Shown here piece by piece: positions 36,931 through 48,700 of a stretch of 64,000 nt of DNA (within the stretch, counting starts at the first letter, position 1; every line of letters starts with the position of its first letter). Both the position numbers and the translations under genes were made by a program. The notes under the pieces were generated by a model. That model did no database searches, had not been told where the DNA came from, and saw only the letters and a list, made by a program, of their open reading frames with translations. This stretch comes from Sweltsa coloradensis (Eukaryota; Arthropoda; Insecta; Plecoptera; Chloroperlidae), in NCBI GenBank assembly GCA_024449915.1, contig JAMZAV010000064.1:620001-684000 (forward strand), given 5' to 3'.

Positions 36931-37361
36931 TCGAGATTGTATTTAAAAAATTATTAAACATGTTTTGAAATGCATATAACGCAGTGAAGTCCATCATCTG
37001 TGGCAATAGGGCCTACTATGGTAAACATAGCCAGTACGAAATACGTGAAAACATTGCAAGGTTTACTCAATCTACGAGCGGAATTTGGGGGTACTTTGAC
37101 TTAAAACATTCGACAGACCTTGAATGGACACGGCATTTCACTGCCAGGTAAATAAAAAACAAAAAATATCTTTTCAAAATCTAAAACATTGTCGTTAAAA
37201 TAATTTCATAACATTGGAAGTCTATTTTTCAGTTTATTATTTCTTGTATGTTTAAATCGCAATGAATCTTGCTGATTTTGTTAGCAGTTCTCAATAAACT
37301 CGTACCGGATGTCCGTTTAAAATTTCAGCGCAATCTGTTCAGCGATTCGGCTGATTTTTAA

Positions 37362-37362
<1 letters not shown>

Positions 37363-37400
<38 letters not shown>

Positions 37401-37406
37401 GCACGC
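37363..37406 (+). repeat. (AC)n/(GCAC)n microsatellite in element F
   Basis: The AC tract occupies the position where subfamilies A and B carry their A-rich or T-rich simple repeat, directly beside the shared block. Confidence 0.95.
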
Positions 37407-37474
37407 AGAAAAACAATAAGGGCCGTTTAAGTCGAATGGAAATCACTACGTTCGCTACGCTCACTCGTTCAATT

Positions 37475-38088
37475 AAAAGAACATTCTAGCACCGCCGCTT
37501 TTCGCTATACAATTTGCTATCCTTTAAATAGCAACGCTTCGAATTCCATAAAAAAAATATTTGATTCTGTTCTAGTTTTGCACGCATTGTATTATCACAC
37601 ATGACATCACCGCGCACAGTTTTTGAAGCAAATCCCTTGCATAACTTCAAACATAACAATCTGATTTCAGACGCAGAATGAAATTGCTTTTTACTCCAAC
37701 CGCTTGGCTTCCTGCCAAAATCTGATACTTTTTAAATGGAACGGTGATCTTTTTAAACAAATATATTTTTCATACTGTGTTTTTCTGAGTCCTCGGAGGA
37801 AAGGAAGAAAGATGGGTAATACGACGTTTCGATACGTACTTGTAATAAGATTTTGCTTCAATGTCGGTTTGTGAACGCTTGCAAATATTCAGTTATCGGA
37901 ACGGAAATTAATAATACGAACTCGAGTCGCTCAATTAATGTTTGGGTCGTGTTCATCAGCGAAACTTACTAATTCAAAGTGAGTTTCTGGCGAGACAGAG
38001 CGACTTTTCCATATATGCACGTTGCCCGCAGTTATAATACGAAAGTAAATTATTGTATTTCCAATCAATCGAACTGTGTACTCTTATT
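37475..38088. other. Unassigned sequence
   Basis: Nothing recognised. Confidence 0.5.
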
Positions 38089-40252
38089 ACACACATAACA
38101 AAAACTTGTAGAAATACAGCCAAACCTTACACACTCAAAAGAAATGAGATCTAAAAAAAGGGCCAAGCTCATCTACCCTTCCACATTTGCGCATTCTTAA
38201 TTCATAAACGTACAGTGTCCCATAACAGCATCCTCGAAAAGCTTGGCAAAATAGAATTTGCGATTATTAATTTAAACGAAATAGTTCATCCAAGTTCTTT
38301 TTTCTAATTAATTTAAACGTAATAACATGCAAATTTTATTTTGCCAAGCTTTTCGAGGATGCTGTTATGGGACACTGTACGTTTATGAATTAAGAATGCG
38401 CAAATGTGGAAGGGTAGATGAGCTTGGCCCTTTTTTTAGATCTCATTTCTTTTGAGTGTGTAAGGTTTGGCTGTATTTCTACAAGTTTTTGTTATGTGTG
38501 TGATCTCATTACTTTTTCAAGTTCCATTGCAAAATTATATGTTAAAATATAATAATTTTATGAAAGTTGATTTAATTTCTATGGTATTAGCAGTAACAAT
38601 ATAGGATGTAAAATATCTAGACCTGGATTCATGTACATCCTGGGTATAGGTGGTATAACCATGGTATAACGACGGTATAAGGACTGGACCCCAATTCTTG
38701 AGTTCGTGGGAGATGAGTTGAAAACGCAATTTGAAATCGAAGTCGTTTTCGTTTTCGAAGGAATTGGTATTCTTGAACGGTATCGTGGAAAACGTCATGG
38801 GTTGTGAGTTGAAAGCATTGATATTAATTAAACCCCTATAGTAGGCTAGATTAGCAGTCTCCTATACCTCCGCACAGGCGCGAGCGTAGCAAATTGAAGA
38901 CTCAACCGGCCCATTTCAAGATGGCAATTTGGTGTTTTAATTTATGCTTTTTTAATGCAATAAAGTATTTTACTGGATTGTTTGATATGGTTTTAGCTTG
39001 TGCAGCATGGTATTAAACAAAAGAAACAATACGAAGTGATTGCATAAGGGAATTTAGTAATCATTTGGTGTTAAAGGCTAGTATGCTTACCTGTCAACCT
39101 GGCGGCAATCTTGAGAACTATTTGGCCACAAATCGCTCCCATTTGATTAACATGTAAACTGTCATTTTAAGATGGCTTCTAATTGTACCGGAAGTGGACC
39201 ACCGACTGCTGGTCTAGCCAATTATATAGGATGTCTATGGTTGAAAGAGTATCACGAAATCCAAACACTTTAAAAAGATTTGCGTATAGCAAAGAGCTCG
39301 AAAAAGTTCTATATTTATTCTAGATGGCAGTGCCTTCATAAACGCGGGCCAATCGAAAGACGAGTTGCATGAAATGATTTGATTGTTGCAATTATGTAAA
39401 CAAACAGATGAGCAAGCTCATATTATTCGACACCTTGTGTATTGTGTGGCAGAACCACCGGGCAGAACAATGTTGTGCTGGCCTAGGGTTGGCTAAGAAA
39501 GGCCTAGGGCTTGTCAAACATGTAATGTAAGTACTTATTTTATCTAGTCCTATAGCCTAATGGAACTTTAGACCTACACTTTTGCATTATAAATAATTTT
39601 CTACATCTGGGCCTAGGCCAGGGACGGTTTCTGATTTGTTTTATGAGAGTATAATGACAACTTTTCTCGTTCCACACAAAGAAGAAAAATTTTAAATGTC
39701 CGCTATTTGTTTACGTATCGCACTTTCCCGCCTAACTCTGCTTATACCGTCAACAAGTGTCAAGTAACTATGGTTACTTGTTGATTGTATGCCTAGTGTT
39801 TAAGGCTTATTTTAAAACCCTTATTTGGAAGCCTTCCAACAAACTTTTTCAACTTTTTTTTTCAAAAGAGACTATATTTCCATAACCTTAATGTCCATGT
39901 AAAATATGAACATTGTAGTCCCACCCGTCTGGTCAGAATCGCGGGCCGACGTATTAGATGTTAGCAGTAGTAGGCAGTAGTAGGCAGTAGTAGGCAGTAG
40001 CTAACATCCTTAAAGTGATTTTGAGCATGTTTCAAGCCATTTTTTCACCAAGAAGAAATAATCGTACCCCAATAAAATTTGGCATGTGTTGTCAGGTACC
40101 TAAATCCCCTCGATTGTGATAGTTTTCAAGTTCACATCACGTTACATGACGGCTGGGTAACACCTCGAAATCACCCCAACTCTGCTTGGTGTATAAGGTG
40201 CTTGAGTGTGTAGCGCACCGCGGCTTGGCTGCGGCGCCCTAACGGGCACCTA
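38089..40252 (+). mobile_element. Element I (Helitron-like), copy 1
   Basis: Shares order and near-identical sequence with 57788-59432. It starts with a long hairpin (38089-38499) and ends with GCGCCCTAACGGGCACCTAG. There, GCCC-TAAC-GGGC forms a hairpin just before CTAG, the form of a Helitron 3' end. It carries ~430 bp (about 38809-39236) absent from copy 2, a fragment of subfamily B (~39850-39945, TTAATGTCCATGTAAAATATG), and an AGTAGGC minisatellite enclosed by GATGTTAGC/GCTAACATC (39957-40010). No Rep/helicase is encoded. Confidence 0.68.
38097..38497. repeat. ~400-bp long hairpin at the element I end
   Basis: About 195-bp arms, one starting ACACATAACAAAAACTTG, are almost perfectly complementary to the distal arm. 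The short loop lies around 38290-38320. Arms contain AAGGGCCAAGCTCATCTACC and its complement. A lone fragment at 22225 and the second copy at 57788 show it is reused. Confidence 0.92.
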
Positions 40253-40254
40253 GA

Positions 40255-41469
40255 TACAGAGTAATTTATTTTATCGTAAATATTGTTCGTTTACAATAAT
40301 CCCCAGAGAACAATATAATACACCAATAACAAGCGGGTGAAGCCTACGGGGGAGTTCCCAAGATAGAGTGTAAAGTGCTTAACTAACAGATTGTCGAACA
40401 AAAATACTAAATAAATTACACCCAGCATGAATTGACCCAATAGAATAAATACAATACAATACAATAGTGAGTTTAATTTTAGTACAAGTAGTAGGAACAT
40501 ATTTCAACAACATAACAACATATCAACAAATCCTAGTTCTTAATTCTAACTTTTAGTTGCAAATAAATAGGTGTACATGATGTGAATTAATTTTACTGGA
40601 AGCCAAATAAATTCTGGAAAACTAGATCTTGGTGGAGGTGCCGGGTTGTAAAATTGTTACTTGAAGATGGCGTTCAAAAATTAACATTAACAATTAAATA
40701 ATGGATGAATCTATTAACCATAAAATTGTTTACTTCCTCTTAAAACGGTACAAGCTGCTTGTTGCTTATAACTTGCGTTCTTATGCATCCCTGACCTGAG
40801 AAACTATTGACGGAAGTGCCTGTTCTCTTAACTGTCAATCTGTAGCTGTTCAACCATTTAACACCATTCAATTTCATGCATCACTCCATCCTGAAACCTT
40901 CAAACCATCACTCATTGAATCTCTGACGCAGTTCACTAAGTATTCTTGCCTTGCGGTCGTGCTCTTGGAGAGTCCTAGCTCTTAAGCACACCACACAGTC
41001 ATACACCATTCCGATTTATGTCGCCCATTGTGTGACTCAAAACACATGTAAGCATAGCTATTCTGTGTGTTTTGTGAAACAAAGGCCTAAGCGTGGGCTG
41101 GCTTACACGGGCAGTTAAAAGCCTTTTAAATGACGTATATTTTACTTACAAATTCCTGCAGAGTGGTACAGTACTTTTTGCGGTATCCATTAAAAAAAAC
41201 TTTCTCCTAATTTGTATGTGTTAATTAATTTGTAAAAACACTTTTAAACGTATAATTTGAAAACTTCGAAACATTCTTCAACAACTTGTAGTGAATTTGG
41301 AGACTTTTCAAAATGTTTGAATAACAAATCAGAAGAAAAGCTTAAAGTTTTCGTTTTCAGAGAACTTTTGCCGTCACTATAGGTCACAAAGGCTGGTATT
41401 ATTCCACAACGTAGAAGAACGTGTTCAGTGTTGAATTCTGTGTTTTAATGAGTTTCTGTGTAAATGTAC
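40255..41469. other. Mostly unassigned; family G head fragment
   Basis: GGTGGAGGTGCCGGGTT lies at 40630-40647. A 33-codon minus-strand frame (41009-40908) starting MVYDCVVCLRAR looks coding-like but is unsupported. Nothing else recognised. Confidence 0.4.
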
Positions 41470-41591
41470 CTGCAACATTGGGATTATTTTCACGGGTACT
41501 CTTGGGATGTGGCAACGTTGCAACCTCGCAGCCGCCGCGAGAACAAACATCAGGGTATTGTTGAGTTTCGTCGGGGATCGTAAGGTAAGCC
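41470..41591 (-). CDS. Candidate internal exon, unassigned
   Basis: On the minus strand a 122-bp GC-rich segment lies between an acceptor (branch-like CACTTAAC, then CACGTTTCAG) and a donor (TTGCAG then GTACAT). One frame, phase 1, is fully open and protein-like with paired cysteines: it includes YPDVCSRGGCEVATLPHPK. A second minus-strand frame and one plus-strand frame are also open, so this rests mainly on splice signals and composition. No family recognised, and no partner exon found with matching phase. Confidence 0.33.
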
Positions 41592-42362
41592 CTGAAACGT
41601 GATATAGTATGTTAAGTGCTAAGCTGAAACAGCCTAACTCAAAACTCTTGGATTGAGGACGAAATGTTTTTATGAGAGGGAAATGAATGTACAGAAACAA
41701 CTTACTTTCACGACATTAATCCTTTGTAGTAGTCACATAACTTGATGCATCGCTTCTTCACATTTATATCGATTACCTCCTTTAACAATCGTGAACCTCT
41801 GAAAACTATGCACACTTAATCATATTTTTAATTTGGTTTTCTGTAATTAAAATGAGAGTCATTTGAATCCATCTTTCCCTCAGATTACTCCTATAGTAAT
41901 TAGATCTTTAAAAAATTAATTTTTATTCTTTCTTAATCATTTTGTTCGTCCATAAAGGAACGCATTTTAAACTTGATTGATCAAAATCACTTTCACAACA
42001 CACGTTTTTTAGTGACTAAGCTATTTCCCATTTGGCAATTTAATTTATTTCGCAATTTCTAATAAATATTTTAAGTTTTATAATAAATTAACGTTTCAAG
42101 TAGATAATAAAAGTAAAATTAAAGCTTATAACTATTTTAAAATGTTATGTTATGAATTGATTCATAGAACTTATATTACATTGTCTTGTTTTTCTTTTTT
42201 AACACAATGACATGAATGGGCATGGTTACACCATGTTACACAATATGTGCTCCTGCCATTTATGAGCTAAGCATTGTTCTCTAACTTGCATTCCACATAC
42301 TTTTAGCAGTAGGGCCTAAGGATTATTTTTTTTAAATAGTAACCTTATTTCTTTACTCGCAG

Positions 42363-42462
42363 TTTGAGCCAGCATTTGTTTTACTTGCCGGCGAGTGTAA
42401 TAAGGGTGTTGTTTACGTATCGACGGCTACGGAAGTGGCGCGACAGGTGCTACCGTCTCACG
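42363..42462 (+). CDS. Candidate internal exon, unassigned
   Basis: A strong acceptor (T-rich tract, then CTTTACTCGCAG) precedes a GC-rich segment open in one frame, including FEPAFVLLAGECNKG and VVYVSTATEVARQVL. Donors are possible at CGACAG/GTGC (42446) or TCACG/GTAAGG (42462). Product unknown. It lies on the strand opposite the candidate exon at 41470-41591, so they cannot both belong to one gene. Confidence 0.3.
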
Positions 42463-42995
42463 GTAAGGGTGCAAGGGGTGAAGTTTTGTGTTTCCTCCGC
42501 TGGCGCATTACAGGTTAGAATGTAGCGATACCACGGTATTAACGAGTCTACTCATTTACACTAGAGAAAACACGTCAGCACATTGTTGTCATATTGATTC
42601 TCTTTCTGTGACGTCAGAGCAACATGGCCGTCCATATGGATATAGAGAATTTGACTCAAATTCATAGGGGCTAAGAAACTATTGAGAACTAGCCAAAAAG
42701 AGGAAAATTAGAGTAATACATATAGCACAACTTAATTTTGAAACAGTGAAAATAGCAACCAGCAATTCACCTGCAGGATCGTTTATCCTGACAAACCGAT
42801 CCCAAAACTCATACTACACTATTTATTATTCATATGTTTTCAGTCTTCTTCTTTTGGAATTGTTCAATCTTTCGTAGAGGTGTTGACACAGAATCGTATA
42901 CCAACACTTTCCAGGCGCATGGTATGCGTACACTCGTTTACACATGTAATTCAAATACTTGGTATATAAACACTGCTATCAAAGAGTTATTCATA

Positions 42996-43276
42996 TATTT
43001 TATCCGTCCGTCTGTGTAAGTGGATGAGTCAGGTCTCACGATAAAAAAAAACTAACACGATCTCCGATTGCGATGCGTTTTTTTGTTGACCTTGCCCTCC
43101 ACAACAAGGATGATACAACATATTTTTTGTGATTCTGGTAATCAGGGGGCGAACTACTTTCACCCAAACTTGTCACATTTTATAGGCCACACATCCCACC
43201 AACTGCGCGGTATAAATGCGCCCGAAAACTTTTTTAAATTTTGGTATCTTTCTTTTACCTGGCACCTCCACTAACA
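42996..43276 (-). repeat. Dispersed repeat family G, copy 2 (reversed)
   Basis: Starts with GTCCGTCTGTGTAAG, has TCTCACGATAAA, and ends with GGCACCTCCACTAA, the reverse order of copies at 33045 and 54350. The open frame 43068-43274 lies inside it and is likely fortuitous. Confidence 0.7.
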
Positions 43277-43964
43277 ACGAGGTTTGAACGCTCTTAAATG
43301 TTTTGTTTATTTTTTAAATTCCTCTTTGACGATCTGTTGAATTCTTGTAACTTCGCTCTCTCCGTACCCGTGCTTGTTGATAATCTAAACTCGAGTCCCT
43401 CCTATATATTTAATCATAGTGCTTTCTACACTGAAACGAATTCAATACACTCTAACATTTGTGTCCAAATAAACTTACAACTCAAATCAATTCCCACTAA
43501 AAACATCAATTAATTTGCTCTAATGTTAGAGCCCGCTCACGGCCCCCAAACGCTAGCTGGCACTTTTACTCTATAGGTCCTAAATCCTTAGTTTTAACAA
43601 ATTAAAACCAACTTTCTAAAGTCTCACCCTCCTTTCCTCCATTTAATTCTAATTTTAAGTCCTTCCTCCCTATGAGAAGTTTTACTCACTGAATGAATAC
43701 CTCTATAATGTCTGGTTTATTGCAACTCGGTAATGTACATCCCTATATTTTATAATATGGCGACTTAACTTCTGGAGGGCATGTACATTTAACTATACAA
43801 CCAGTAATTAACTAGAGTTTCAAGTGTTTGCAGTTCATTGATTTGCGCCTTGCAACATTCTCTAACAAAATGGTTTTTGTTAGTCATATTACAAAAATTA
43901 AAATTTGTTCGGCTGCCGATCTGTATATCGATGAGCTGATCAGGAACCTTTATTAAATCTTTTC
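43277..43964. other. Unassigned sequence
   Basis: No supported feature. Confidence 0.5.
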
Positions 43965-44094
43965 ATCGTTATCTGTTGCCACGTCCAACTCTGCGTTGGG
44001 TCGGCATTCAAGACAGGCCTCTCCATCTTCTTCTGTCCTGCCACCACTCCTCTTCTTCCACCACATTCCAGTCTCCTCCTCGCTGTTCCACATA
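43965..44094 (-). pseudogene. Older LINE fragment, 3' side of the insertion
   Basis: On the minus strand this gives ragged C-terminal coding with frames such as WWQDRRRWRGLS, as seen after the GRPRxxW motif in many LINE proteins. It is separated from its other half (45631-45725) by the insertion of the younger LINE. Its frames are broken. Confidence 0.5.
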
Positions 44095-44419
44095 TTAACA
44101 ATAACTATAACAATAACTTTATTCACCTTGACTCATACATTGCACAAGTATAACTCTTTTTAGAGAAAGTGAATAGCCTAGCCTATGGAGAGTAATACAT
44201 AATTGTTAACAATTTTATAAAAAATATACATTAAAATATACATTTCATAATTTCATAATATCTTTCCTTCTATTTCTATACATAATACTTATTTTTTATT
44301 GAATTGTTTATTTATATTAAATTATATTCATGAAAATACATAGTAGTTTCAGGAGTGTGAAGGAAAGTTGAGTGTAAAGCTATGGGTGGGGTATTTATAT
44401 GTTCGGGCACAAGATTAAG
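44095..44419 (-). mobile_element. 3' UTR and tail of the younger LINE
   Basis: Minus-strand sequence after the stop runs AT-rich to AATAAAGTTATTG and an ATTGTT-type short repeat at 44095-44125, the kind of tail seen on several LINE families. The end abuts the older LINE fragment. Confidence 0.6.
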
Positions 44420-45630
44420 TTAAACGTCAGCTGGATGAAGGTATTCATTGATGGTGTAGAAGCAACGCTTTATAAGAAATGATTTCAATGTATATTTAAA
44501 AGAGTCTAGGGATTGTATATTTTTAATTTCTGGGGGTATATGATTGAAGATTGTTAGACATTGGTAATGAGGTCCTTTGGAGAAACGCGTTGTATTATGA
44601 GTTGGGACATGAATTTTTGATTGCGATCGTGTATCATGGTCGTGAATAGTTGAGTTTAATTTGAAGAGGTGAGGGTTTGATTGACAAAGACTGCTGCAAG
44701 TTGTATCAAAGTACTTGCTAAGGTCAAGATTTTTTGGGTGGGGAAGATATTTCTACACGAGGTACGCCAAGAGGCTCCTACTATAATTCGAATGGCCCGT
44801 TTTTGTAATCTAAAAACTCTTATAGCTTGTGGCGAGTTTCCCCAGAAAATAAGTCCGTATGATATGTGTGAGTGGATGTGAGCATGGTATATTGAAATAA
44901 GGCTTTAATTCTTCTACTAGGGCTTTAATTCTTCTGAGGAGGAAACATCCACTCTTTATCTTTGAGCAAACAGCGTCTATGTGGTCTGTCCAATCAAGAG
45001 TGTCAGTCATATGTAGACCCAGGAACTTGATGGCGTCAGAGCAGGCAATGCTCTTAGATGAGATGCGAATGAGGAGGCTTTCGGTGGGTGGAACTTGTGA
45101 GTGGAAGTTTAAATACACCGTTTTTGACGGTTGAAGAGAAAGGAGGTTTTTGTTACAGTATTGTGACATTATGGAAGTTTGTTCGTTGGACATTTGTGAG
45201 AGTGGTGCTAAAGATTTTCCTTTTTGTGCTGTGAGTATATGGCTGAAATCATCGACGTATTGTGTTAGTATACCAGTGGTGAAACATTCTGGCATATCGT
45301 TGACATAAAGGAGGAAGAAGGGTGGTCCAAAAATGGTTCCTTGTGGGACACCACTTTTCAGGATCAGCGGTTGAGAATGAAAAGGGTGGTAGGTGTTATT
45401 TTTGAGTTTGCGGATTTCGACTATTTGAGACCGGTCAGATAGGTAAGAGGAGATCCAGGAGTGGGCCTGGCCTCTGATTCCCATTGATTCTAATTTGTAT
45501 AGTAGGATAGAGTGATCGATGGTGTCAAATGCTTTACTAAGATCGTAAAAAATGCCTATGGGAACGTCCTCTTTATCAAGTGCATCGTGGATAGTTGTAA
45601 GAAGTGAAAAAATAGCTGTGGTAGTTGATT
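44420..45630 (-). pseudogene. Non-LTR retrotransposon reverse transcriptase, broken
   Basis: The continuous part shows, in order, a finger motif FYDLSKAFDTIDH, the RT motif GVPQG followed by FGPPFFLLYVNDM, and the catalytic box YVDD (usually YADD), then FLGLHMTDTLDW and RRIKALVEELKPYF. Near 44890 a frameshift occurs. The expected ISYGLIFWGNSP and QKRAIRII continue in a second frame to about 44660, and a third frame carries HDHDTRSQS, FNHIPPEIK and FLIKRCFYTINEY to a stop at 44420. The N-terminal endonuclease is missing (5' truncation), so it is a dead copy. The clade is probably Jockey/CR1-like, not determined. Confidence 0.93.
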
Positions 45631-45725
45631 TTCTCACGCTTTTCTGCCATTGTTGTCGTGGTCTGCCCCTTGGTCTCCTACCTGGAATTTCCAATTCCAC
45701 CATCCTTCTCGGTAATCTCGCTCTT
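45631..45725 (-). pseudogene. Older LINE fragment, 5' side of the insertion
   Basis: Encodes RRMVELEIPGRRPRGRPRQQW, a motif from the C-terminal part of another LINE group. It is fused in frame to the younger RT at about residue 25 of a 297-codon open frame (44810-45703). The fusion is the insertion junction and not a real gene start. Confidence 0.7.
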
Positions 45726-48700
45726 TAAATGTAGTTCATTTTTTTTATAATAATTCAATTATATTAAGTATTAATTCAATTTTAAGTTCTGGCTTTTAAT
45801 ATTTATATTTTAAATAAATTTGAATACATAGTACTGTATGTGTGCTGACATGACAAACTTCAAAGTTTCAGACTTCACTCATTGTCAGTCAAATACAATA
45901 TCTAAGATAGCTTGTCTCCATTCTCGCTGATTATCTTAGAATACGTCTGACAGAATTTGCTTTTATTTCTCATCCACTAAGAATGTTGCCATTGCTTTGA
46001 ACAAACTTCGAAACTCCAGTAACGCATTCACTTGTTGAGGCACTTAACTATTCATTGATATAACGTAATCAGTTATTCTGTCTCTCGTCTCAAACACCAT
46101 TACACCTTATAGCCTTGTTTGTCTTTTCTTATCGTACTCTTCGCTTCGTATTCGTTGTATCATTCCCGTTAGCGATTTCACTTCAGCTATCCATCAACAT
46201 TTGCATACAATAACATAAACATGGATGCCAACTCAGCCAATACAAATATTGTTTAGGTATACAAAATATTAGCTTAACACATATCTTCTGTTGGGAAATA
46301 TAATATGTGTAGAACTGAATGCTTGTGTGTAAAATCACTGAGAAACGGATCCTCTGGGAGAGTATGTTGAAATATATATATATTTAAACTTGGCTTTATA
46401 GTAGGCGACTATGACGCTGTTATGTTAGTACTTAAGACAGAAATTAAAAAAGTGACTTTCTGTCTAAAGTACTAACATATATTATATAAGCTTATATATG
46501 GATTGTTATAGGATTTCGCGGCCTGTTGTTCTTCAAAGGTTCTTGGGTAAAACCGCGTCGAAATGATGAACCAGTGCAGAGACTGGTCGTCCACGACGTT
46601 TCGTCTGATCTATGTCAGATATCTTCAGGGTGACTGAATATAACTGGACAGAACTGGAAACTTGGTCTGAAAAGTGTTAAAAAGTCTAAAATTTACCACA
46701 TTCGTGGATTGATCCTGTCTGATAAATATAAAATATTGAAAATCTTCCACTAGGGCTGTCCATGTATGCTTTAATTGATTAAAACTAGCTGATAACTATG
46801 TAAAGTTACAGATACGTCGGATTCTCACCGGCCGAGCGAATAGCTGCCAAATGTATCCTATTCCCTCTTAACTTCAGTTCAGCATTTTTTATATCATTCA
46901 TTCATCATTTCATTTTTTTTCAATGGGGGACATTAAATTTTAGCAGACCAAGCCAACCCTGTAAATTTATTTTAAGTTTTTTGTGTATTATTTAATTTTC
47001 ACTTTTGTAAAACAGTATTTATTTATTACTGAATAGTATATATATTAATGCAGTTAGCATTCAATCATTATGTAAATCTAAAGTGGTTTCCGAGGCTGAA
47101 TTGTTTTAAATAGTTAAAAGTTGGATTGAGTTTGTAGTGTGCTTAGCTTTTGGAGTCGGCAAGTTCAGCGCTCACGAGCTCAAACTTCTGTTAAGCCCAG
47201 TGTGCTACCGGCTTTAAGAATAGTTCCTAGGAATTGTCTGTGAGAATCATAACCGCAGGCAGAGATCCCGTACGTTAGAAACACCTAGGTAAATGCAAAG
47301 CTGTGCTGGATGTTTTGGAAACAGCTAAGTGCGCTTCTCAGCTTACCCATGTAAATAAATCATTTACTCCATCCATCCAGTATACTTATTTTTACATATT
47401 ATATATAAATTATTATAATAGTATATTATATTATATAAATAGTCTGGAAAATTAGAAGTTACTTATTATTTTGATCAGAATTTGAAAATTATCAATTTTA
47501 AAAAACGATTTCGTTTGTTTTACATTTTCCATTGGCTTATTTCTCTTTGGGATGTCTTTAAACCTATATTAGTATAACGAAAATATGAACAAACGAAACT
47601 AAAAGTAGCGAATTAATGCTATCTGGTGTGCAGTAGTGCAACTAGTAGAAAACGCTTTGGTAATCCAGAGTTGCAACAATCATGTTTACTTTCTTAACTC
47701 ACAAGCGTTCTGCTGAAAGCATTATAATTAATAAATGCACAATCAAGAAAACAGTCAGAAAAGTGTAGCATCCTGACTGCTTGCATGGATGTGAATAATG
47801 TGTGTGCGTGTCAGACATGCCAAGCATTTACTTGTTACAAAGTAGGCATACCCTAAACATATTATTGTGAATTGTAGCTTTAAAACATGTGTGAATGTCA
47901 ATATCTCTCAGTCTACCGCGTACTATATGCATTCTCTCTCGTATTATCTGCAGCAAGAGGACGTTCAATATTATCACAACTCTTTCCCTAAAGTGGGTTT
48001 TTTAGTTCAGTCTGATGGTTCAGTGTGATGCTGTTACTTGTCTTTGCACTTTTAGCATTTTACCTGAACCAGATTCCAAAAACTACCGTAAAAATTTCAC
48101 AATTACGATCAATCAAGTATACTTTTGAGTTAATGTTTGAATTATCCTTTTCAATATTGTGATTATAATTTAATAAGGGTCCAAATTCAAGTGAAGACTG
48201 AATGAGTTTATATGATTTTCTAAATAATTCTAGTAAGTTGAAAGTGTACGTAATATATTCAAAATCGTACAAAAACGTTGTATTCTTAAAAATGTCTTAT
48301 ACAATCTCAAATATTTACATATTTACATTTATGTTTATTTCAAAAGTATGTCAAACGTAATATTATTTTCTGTCATAAGCAGTACGCGCGTCTCAGTAGG
48401 TTGGAGAAGGTGTTGTTTTATTATATTGAAGAGACAAACAAAAGAAATATATTGAACCGTGTATGTAGTGAACGTATACTGCTTAAAGGCAACCACTTCG
48501 GCTGCAGACATCGAAATATAGGTTATTATTCTGTCCTCATGCGCATTTTCTTTTAGAAGTATGGTCCCAAATCGAATATTCAAATTATTTTTAACAATTG
48601 AAAATAAATTGGAAACTGGGGGATATTCGTGGATTCAACTTTCAACAGTTTTCATCAGATGAAAGTTTGTCCAAACAATTGTCTTAAATGCGAAACTTCA

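Larger units (their letters stand above)
35994..37472 (-). mobile_element. Diverged Helentron-like element (subfamily F), with nested duplication
   Basis: The 3' end begins CTAGGGAAACGCCAAAGTCG (35994) with hairpin AACG/CGTT and an inner AAACGAGTGAG. The 5' end at 37472 is CGCTCACTCGTTCAA, complementary to that inner repeat. The block GCGCAATCTGTTCAGCGATT near 37330 corresponds to the shared block of A, B and C. A ~575-bp segment is directly duplicated (about 36045-36615 and 36627-37195). Each unit contains an inverted copy of the 3' end and a tRNA-like head. Confidence 0.62.

Noticed and set aside
46500..46650. Possible Penelope-like or other element remnant (ACGACGTTTCGTCTGA)
   Set aside because: Only a vague memory of similar sequence, and no coding motif or terminal structure to support it.
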